Under the pieces are notes generated by a model. That model worked only from the letters and a program-made list of their open reading frames with translations, was not told the DNA's origin and searched no databases. From the NCBI GenBank assembly GCA_035535015.1, contig DATLQU010000017.1, positions 1-10,209 of the forward strand: a DNA stretch of 10,209 nucleotides, given 5' to 3'. The first letter of the stretch is position 1; every line of letters starts with the position of its first letter. The stretch comes from Palsa-661 sp035535015. Its GTDB lineage: Bacteria > Actinomycetota > Acidimicrobiia > Acidimicrobiales > UBA8190. The position numbers and the translations under genes are program-made. Of this stretch, positions 6,264-10,209 are shown in pieces.

Positions 6264-7222
6264 CCATCCTCGTCGTCGGGGTGGTGGCCGCGGTGGTGGC
6301 GCTGGGGGCCACCCCGCTGTGCATGGCCGTGGCCCGGCGCACGGGTCTCGTGGACCGGCCGGGGCCGCTCAAGCCCCAAGGTCGGTCGGTGCCCTACCTG
6401 GGAGGGGTGGCCGTCTTCGTGGCCGCCGTCATCGGTGGTGCGGTGGGCCGGCCCCTGTTGCTGCTCCCCCTCGGCCTCGTTCTCGTGCTGGGCGTGGTCG
6501 ACGACGCCCGGCACCTCCCGCCGTGGACGCGGCTGGTCGGTCAGTTGGGCATCGGCGCCGTGGTGGCCTGGGTCGTCCCCACCCACCTTCCCGGCGCCCT
6601 CGGGCCTGTCCTCGTCATCGCCGTCGCCGTGCTGCTCATCAACGGGGTCAACATGATCGACGGCCTGGACACATTGGCCGGCGGTGTCGTGGCCGTGGCC
6701 GGGCTGGGCTTCGGCTGGCTGCTGCGGGGAGACGCCCGGGATCTGGCCGTGGCCCTCGCCTGCGCCCTGGCCGGCTTCCTGGTCTACAACCGGCCGCCGG
6801 CGCGGATCTATCTGGGCGACGGTGGCTCCTACCTGCTCGGCACGGCCCTCACCATCCTGCTGGCGTCGGCCTGGGCCCCCGGAAGGCGGGCCGCCATCGG
6901 GGTGGCCGGGCTGATCGTGGTGGCGGTGCCGGCGGCCGAGGTCCTCTTCTCCGTCGTCCGTCGCCTCCGCAGCCGGCGCTCGCTCGTCCTCGGTGACCGG
7001 GGCCACCCCTACGATCGGCTCATGACCCGGGGATGGCCGGTGGTGGGGGCCAGCGGTGCGTACATCGGTGCCGAAGGGGTTCTGGTCGTGGGCGCCGTGG
7101 CCACCGCCGCGTCGGCCGGTGTCGTCCCCGCCGTGGTGATGGCGGTGGCCACGGCCGCCGCTCTGGTCGGCGCCGGCGCCGTGGCCGGGTCGCTCACGCC
7201 GGACAGCGGGGTCGGGACATGA
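6260..7222 (+). CDS. WecA/MraY-type polyprenyl-phosphate sugar-1-phosphate transferase
   Basis: This integral membrane enzyme of glycosyltransferase family 4 probably transfers a HexNAc-1-phosphate from a UDP-sugar to undecaprenyl or decaprenyl phosphate, the first step of a lipid-linked glycan. The 320-aa product is very hydrophobic, with around ten likely membrane segments. Family motifs occur in order: GLVDRPGPLKPQGRSVPYLGG (29-49), the acidic DD pair in VVDDARHLPPWTRL (79-92), NGVNMIDGLD (128-137), YNRPPARIYLGDGGS (176-190, with D187), and the cytoplasmic HPYDRL (249-254), corresponding to the His-containing loop of WecA-type enzymes. The pattern fits the WecA/TagO branch better than MraY. 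The start is ATG 6260 in an ATGA overlap with the acetyltransferase, and the gene ends in an ATGA overlap with the aminotransferase, so all three are probably translationally coupled. The exact sugar cannot be read from the sequence. Confidence 0.9.
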   Translation: MTILVVGVVAAVVALGATPLCMAVARRTGLVDRPGPLKPQGRSVPYLGGVAVFVAAVIGGAVGRPLLLLPLGLVLVLGVVDDARHLPPWTRLVGQLGIGAVVAWVVPTHLPGALGPVLVIAVAVLLINGVNMIDGLDTLAGGVVAVAGLGFGWLLRGDARDLAVALACALAGFLVYNRPPARIYLGDGGSYLLGTALTILLASAWAPGRRAAIGVAGLIVVAVPAAEVLFSVVRRLRSRRSLVLGDRGHPYDRLMTRGWPVVGASGAYIGAEGVLVVGAVATAASAGVVPAVVMAVATAAALVGAGAVAGSLTPDSGVGT

Positions 7223-8343
7223 CGCGGATCTACCTGTCCCCTCCCGACGTGGGGCCCGTGGAACGCGCCCTGATCCTCGAGGCCTTCGACTCGAACTGGA
7301 TCGCCCCGCTCGGACCGCACGTGGACGGCTTCGAGCACGACATGGCGGCGCGTCTCGGCGTTCCCGGCGCGCTGGCGCTCACCAGTGGGACCGCCGCGCT
7401 CCATCTGGCGCTGCTGCTGCTCGGGGTGCAACAGGGCGACGAGGTCCTCGTCCCCACGCAGACCTTCGTGGCCACGGGCAACGTCGTGACCTACGTGGGA
7501 GCACGTCCCGTGTTCGTCGACTCCCACGCCGACAGCTGGACGATCGACCCCGCCCTGGTGGCCGGGGAGTTGGCCGACCGGGCCCGACGGGGCCGGTTGC
7601 CCGCCGCCGTGGTCACCGTCGACCTCTACGGCCAGTGCGCCGACTACGACCCCCTGCTGGCCGCCTGCGCCGAGTACGGCGTGCCTCTTCTCGAGGACGC
7701 GGCCGAGGCCCTCGGTGCCACCTACCGGGGAACAGCCGCCGGGACCTTCGGCGCCGCCGGGGTCTTCTCCTTCAACGGCAACAAGATCATCACCACCAGC
7801 GGTGGGGGCATGCTCGTCTCCCACGACCGGGCCCTGATCGACCGGGCCCGGCACCTGTCGACCCAGGCCCGGGAACCGGTCGTCCACTACGAACACCTGG
7901 AGATCGGTTTCAACTACCGGTTGAGCAACCTTCTGGCCGCCCTCGGTCAGGGGCAGCTGCGCGGTCTCGACGAGCGGATGGCGTTGCGCCGCAGTATCAA
8001 CGAGCGGTACCGCGCCGCGCTGTCCACGCTTCCCGGTATCAGCTTCATGCCCTACGCGTCGTACGGCGAGCCCAACTACTGGCTCACCTGCATACAGGTC
8101 GACCCCGAGGCCTTCGGCGCCGACAACGAAGGCATCCGGGTGGCCCTGGAGGAGGCCGACATCGAATCGCGGCCCACGTGGAAACCGCTTCATCTCCAGC
8201 CCGTCTACGCCGAGGCGGCGACGGTCGGCGGTTCGGTGTCGGCGGCCATCTACCGGCGCGGGCTCTGCCTGCCCAGCGGTTCGCGGCTGTCGGGCACCGA
8301 CCTCGACCGGATCATCGGCATCATCGCTGATCAACAGCGCTGA
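7219..8343 (+). CDS. DegT/DnrJ/EryC1 PLP-dependent sugar aminotransferase
   Basis: This is a cytoplasmic aminotransferase of the nucleotide-sugar class that aminates a 3- or 4-keto sugar. The 374-aa product shows DSNWIAPLGPHVDGFE (24-39), the phosphate-binding SGTAALHLAL (56-65), EDAAEALGATY (159-169, PLP-contacting D160), FSFNGNKIITTSGGGML (183-199) with K189 as the Schiff-base lysine, and FNYRLSNLLAALGQGQL (231-247). WIAPLGPHV and FSFNGNKIITTSGGG are reminiscent of PglE/LegC-type 4-aminotransferases acting on UDP-4-keto-6-deoxy-N-acetylhexosamine, so that substrate is likely but unproven. The start is ATG 7219, overlapping the transferase stop (ATGA). The 4,6-dehydratase that would supply the keto sugar is not in the window. 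Together with the GNAT protein and the WecA-like enzyme it could make and load an acetylated amino-deoxy sugar. Confidence 0.92.
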   Translation: MTRIYLSPPDVGPVERALILEAFDSNWIAPLGPHVDGFEHDMAARLGVPGALALTSGTAALHLALLLLGVQQGDEVLVPTQTFVATGNVVTYVGARPVFVDSHADSWTIDPALVAGELADRARRGRLPAAVVTVDLYGQCADYDPLLAACAEYGVPLLEDAAEALGATYRGTAAGTFGAAGVFSFNGNKIITTSGGGMLVSHDRALIDRARHLSTQAREPVVHYEHLEIGFNYRLSNLLAALGQGQLRGLDERMALRRSINERYRAALSTLPGISFMPYASYGEPNYWLTCIQVDPEAFGADNEGIRVALEEADIESRPTWKPLHLQPVYAEAATVGGSVSAAIYRRGLCLPSGSRLSGTDLDRIIGIIADQQR

Positions 8344-8364
8344 CCGGCCAAAACGCCGGCACCG

Positions 8365-8375
8365 GCTGTTACGCT
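8365..8375 (+). promoter_or_regulatory. Possible extended -10 promoter before the methyltransferase
   Basis: TGTTACGCT fits TGn-TAnnnT, an extended -10, and sits 12 bp before the methyltransferase ATG. No good -35 was found at the right spacing. A start here would give an almost leaderless mRNA, which is common in actinobacteria and agrees with the lack of a ribosome binding site for that gene. The evidence is thin. Confidence 0.25.
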
Positions 8376-8387
8376 CGAAAGCCAGAC

Positions 8388-9134
8388 ATGAAGACACCGA
8401 CACGACCAGGTGCGTCGCGGACCGCCCCCTCGGGCCACATCCTGCAACCCGAGTGGGACGGCACCGACTCGATCCGTGAGCGCTATGACGCCGTCCGCCC
8501 GCTGCTGCGGCCCGGATCGGTCCTCGACATCGGCTGCGCCTCGCGCTACGGCCGCCAGGACTGGCTGCACGGCCTCCTGGCCCGAGACAGCACCGACCTC
8601 GTGGGCATCGACCTGAACGCCAGCATCATCGCCGAGTTGCAGGCCGCCGGTTACGACGCCCGGCTGGCCGATGCCCAGGACTTCGACCTGGGTCGTCAGT
8701 TCGACGTGGTCTTCGCCGGCGAGTTGATCGAGCACCTCGACAACGTCCACGGCTTCCTGGCCAGCGTCCGCCGGCATCTCGCACCCGGGGGCCGTTTCGT
8801 GCTCACCACGCCCAACGCCTTCTACATCGGCAACTTCATCTACCGGCTGGGCGGCCACGCCCGGGTCCACCCCCAGCACACGGCCTGGTACTGCGAGAGC
8901 ACCCTACGGCGGGTGTTGAAGGTCAACGGCTTTCCCCAGGCCGACATCCACTACATCGGCCACGCCAGCCGCACGCCGGCGCGCAAACTGGCCAGCTTCA
9001 CGTTCCGGCACCTGCTGCCCGATCACCTGGCCCTCGACACCATGGTGGCCGAGGCGACCGCCGTCGTCGACGATCTCCCCGGACCGACTCCGGCCGGCGG
9101 CCCGGGCGGCTCCGGCGCCGACCACGACCACTGA
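8388..9134 (+). CDS. Class I SAM-dependent methyltransferase
   Basis: This is a predicted cytoplasmic methyltransferase of 248 aa with a Rossmann fold. SAM-binding motif I is VLDIGCASRYG (45-55), the acidic ribose-contact strand is LVGIDLN (71-77), and FDVVFAGELIEHLDN (105-119) and LAPGGRFVLTTPN (131-143) follow. This is the Methyltransf_11/23-type pattern often seen in polysaccharide clusters. The C-terminal third (about 150-225) contains HPQHTAWYCESTLRRVL, a usual feature of glycan and small-molecule methyltransferases; the last 20 residues are Pro/Gly-rich and probably disordered. The start is ATG 8388, with no strong ribosome binding site and a 44-bp gap after the aminotransferase. By context it may methylate a sugar residue or lipid-linked glycan; the acceptor is unknown. 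Confidence 0.85.
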   Translation: MKTPTRPGASRTAPSGHILQPEWDGTDSIRERYDAVRPLLRPGSVLDIGCASRYGRQDWLHGLLARDSTDLVGIDLNASIIAELQAAGYDARLADAQDFDLGRQFDVVFAGELIEHLDNVHGFLASVRRHLAPGGRFVLTTPNAFYIGNFIYRLGGHARVHPQHTAWYCESTLRRVLKVNGFPQADIHYIGHASRTPARKLASFTFRHLLPDHLALDTMVAEATAVVDDLPGPTPAGGPGGSGADHDH

Positions 9135-9145
9135 CCGGGTTCCCC

Positions 9146-10159
9146 GTGGACAGCACCGCCCGTCCCGGGGCGTTCGTGATCTCCCTCGACTTCGAGCTGC
9201 ACTGGGGGATGCGCGACCACTCCGAGGGCCAGGGTGCGGTGGCCGACGACCTGTTGAGCAGTCGGGACCACGTCCGACAGGTGGCCGATCTCTTCGCCGA
9301 GCGGGCCGTGCGGGCCACCTGGGCCACCGTCGGCCTGCTGTTCGCCTCCACCCGTCAGGAGCTCACCGAGTTCCTCCCCCGCCTCCGGCCCCATTACACC
9401 CGGGCGGAGTTCGATCCCTACGTCGAGGTCCTCGGTGAGGACGAGGAGAGCGATCCCCTGCACTTCGCCGGTTCCCTGGTGCGGTACCTGGCGGCCACAC
9501 CCGGTCAGGAGATCGCCTCCCACACGTTCTCCCACTTCTACTGCCTCGAGGCCGGACAGACCGAGGAAGAGCTACGCGCCGACCTGGCGGCGGCGCGCGC
9601 CATCGCCGCACCCATCGGGGTCGCCTTGCGGAGCCTGGTCCTGCCCCGCAACCAGTGGAACCCCCGCTACGCCCGGGCCGTGGCCGAATCCGGTTTCTCC
9701 TGCTACCGGGGCCCCCAGCCGTCGTGGGGCCACGCGGCCCAGCAGGCGGAGACGACGAGCCCGGCCCGCCGGCTGGCCCGGCTGGCCGACACCTACATGG
9801 GCTTCTCTGCTCCACCCACCTTCGCCTGGGACGGGCTGGTCGAGGAGCCGGGTCTGTGCAACATCCCGGCCAGCGCCTTCCTCCGGCCCTATACGCCGAA
9901 CCGCCGTGCCCTCGAGCCCCTGCGCCGGGCCCGGCTGCTGGCCGGTCTGCACTCGGCCGCCCGGCGCGGCCGGTTGTTCCATCTGTGGTGGCATCCCCAC
10001 AACTTCGCCCGTCATCCGCAGGAGAGTTTCGACCTGTTGCGCCATGTGCTCGACGAGGCGGCCCGTCTGGGCGACGCCGAGGGACTCACCTCGATGAGCA
10101 TGGCCGATGTGGCCGACGTGGCCCTGGCCGGGACGGCGGGGGCCGGACAAACCAGCTGA
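9146..10159 (+). CDS. NodB/CE4-type polysaccharide deacetylase family protein
   Basis: This 337-aa protein is related to metal-dependent carbohydrate deacetylases that remove N- or O-acetyl groups from glycans. The metal-binding region is visible: VISLDFELHWG (11-21) takes the place of the usual TFDDG motif, with D15 and E17, and SHTFSH (125-130) supplies the His pair H126/H130. PRNQWNP (167-173) and FHLWWHPHNF (278-287) match later motifs of the subgroup found in surface-polysaccharide loci. RATWATVGLL (56-65) fits the second strand of the barrel. There is no signal peptide or membrane segment, so it likely acts in the cytoplasm, perhaps on a nucleotide- or lipid-linked precursor. The start is GTG 9146, 11 bp after the methyltransferase stop; the ribosome binding site is weak. 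The substrate is inferred from neighbours only. Confidence 0.85.
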   Translation: MDSTARPGAFVISLDFELHWGMRDHSEGQGAVADDLLSSRDHVRQVADLFAERAVRATWATVGLLFASTRQELTEFLPRLRPHYTRAEFDPYVEVLGEDEESDPLHFAGSLVRYLAATPGQEIASHTFSHFYCLEAGQTEEELRADLAAARAIAAPIGVALRSLVLPRNQWNPRYARAVAESGFSCYRGPQPSWGHAAQQAETTSPARRLARLADTYMGFSAPPTFAWDGLVEEPGLCNIPASAFLRPYTPNRRALEPLRRARLLAGLHSAARRGRLFHLWWHPHNFARHPQESFDLLRHVLDEAARLGDAEGLTSMSMADVADVALAGTAGAGQTS

Positions 10160-10170
10160 ACGCCTACGGG

Positions 10171-10185
10171 TTGCGCCTAGCGCAA
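10171..10185. repeat. Short inverted repeat between convergent genes
   Basis: TTGCGC-CTA-GCGCAA has 6-bp arms and a 3-bp spacer. It sits 11 bp after the deacetylase stop, and its centre is the TAG stop of the probable convergent gene. It could be a small bidirectional terminator or a coincidence. Confidence 0.35.
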
Positions 10186-10209
10186 GAACTGCCGGAATTC
10201 GTCTTCGGT
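10177..10209 (-). CDS. Probable C-terminal end of a convergent gene (partial)
   Basis: Read on the minus strand from the window edge, ten codons followed by TAG give TEDEFRQFLR. The frame is GC-rich at third positions (8 of 10), and the charged, helix-like sequence looks like a normal protein tail. It would leave a 17-bp gap between two convergent stop codons. Ten residues are too few to name a family, and an open stretch this short can be chance. Confidence 0.4.
   Translation of the reverse strand, partial: TEDEFRQFLR

Noticed and set aside
5993..7006. Minus-strand open frame opposite the WecA-like gene
   Set aside because: It is a His/Gly/Asp-rich shadow of a membrane-protein gene, without recognisable domains or a ribosome binding site.
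7009..8403. Long minus-strand open frame opposite the aminotransferase
   Set aside because: It is a GC-bias shadow. The plus-strand aminotransferase has all family motifs, and the antisense product resembles nothing.
1..10209. CRISPR arrays, tRNA or rRNA genes
   Set aside because: No regularly spaced repeats beyond the single cysQ duplication and no tRNA-like or rRNA-like sequence were recognised on either strand.

Overview
The window is very GC-rich, with strong G/C preference at third codon positions, GTG starts and 4-bp ATGA gene overlaps. This points to a high-GC actinobacterium. The CysQ type (closest in motif pattern to mycobacterial CysQ) and the relic transposase agree with that. An environmental lineage such as Acidimicrobiia is possible, but the sequence alone does not fix the taxon.

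Left edge (1-792): a decayed, multiply frameshifted remnant of an IS1380-family transposase (about 41-474), then roughly 300 bp without a convincing gene. A strong 15-bp-stem hairpin (734-767) in that stretch probably terminates the next gene on the minus strand. Minus-strand block (793-4723), read right to left: cysD, cysN and cysC, the sulfate-activation set that makes APS and then PAPS. After a 233-bp gap comes a secreted protein made of two bacterial Ig-like domains.

Plus-strand block (4793-10159), divergent from cysD across a 69-bp gap: cysQ (PAP phosphatase), a GNAT N-acetyltransferase, a WecA/MraY-type polyprenyl-phosphate sugar-1-phosphate transferase, a DegT/DnrJ/EryC1 aminotransferase of the nucleotide-sugar type, a class I SAM methyltransferase, and a NodB/CE4-type polysaccharide deacetylase. 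The first four are tightly packed (10-bp gap, then two 4-bp overlaps). The last two follow after 44 and 11 bp. The C-terminal end of a convergent minus-strand gene probably enters at the right edge.

Together, the genes pair PAPS production and PAP recycling with a lipid-linked surface-glycan pathway. An amino sugar could be made by the aminotransferase, acetylated by the GNAT protein and loaded onto a polyprenyl carrier by the WecA-like enzyme, and the glycan then methylated or deacetylated. No sulfite-producing or sulfite-reducing genes (cysH, cysI) lie in the window, so PAPS may serve glycan or lipid sulfation rather than, or besides, cysteine synthesis. That is inference: no sulfotransferase is visible here. 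Every gene belongs to a known family, and I see no clearly undescribed system.
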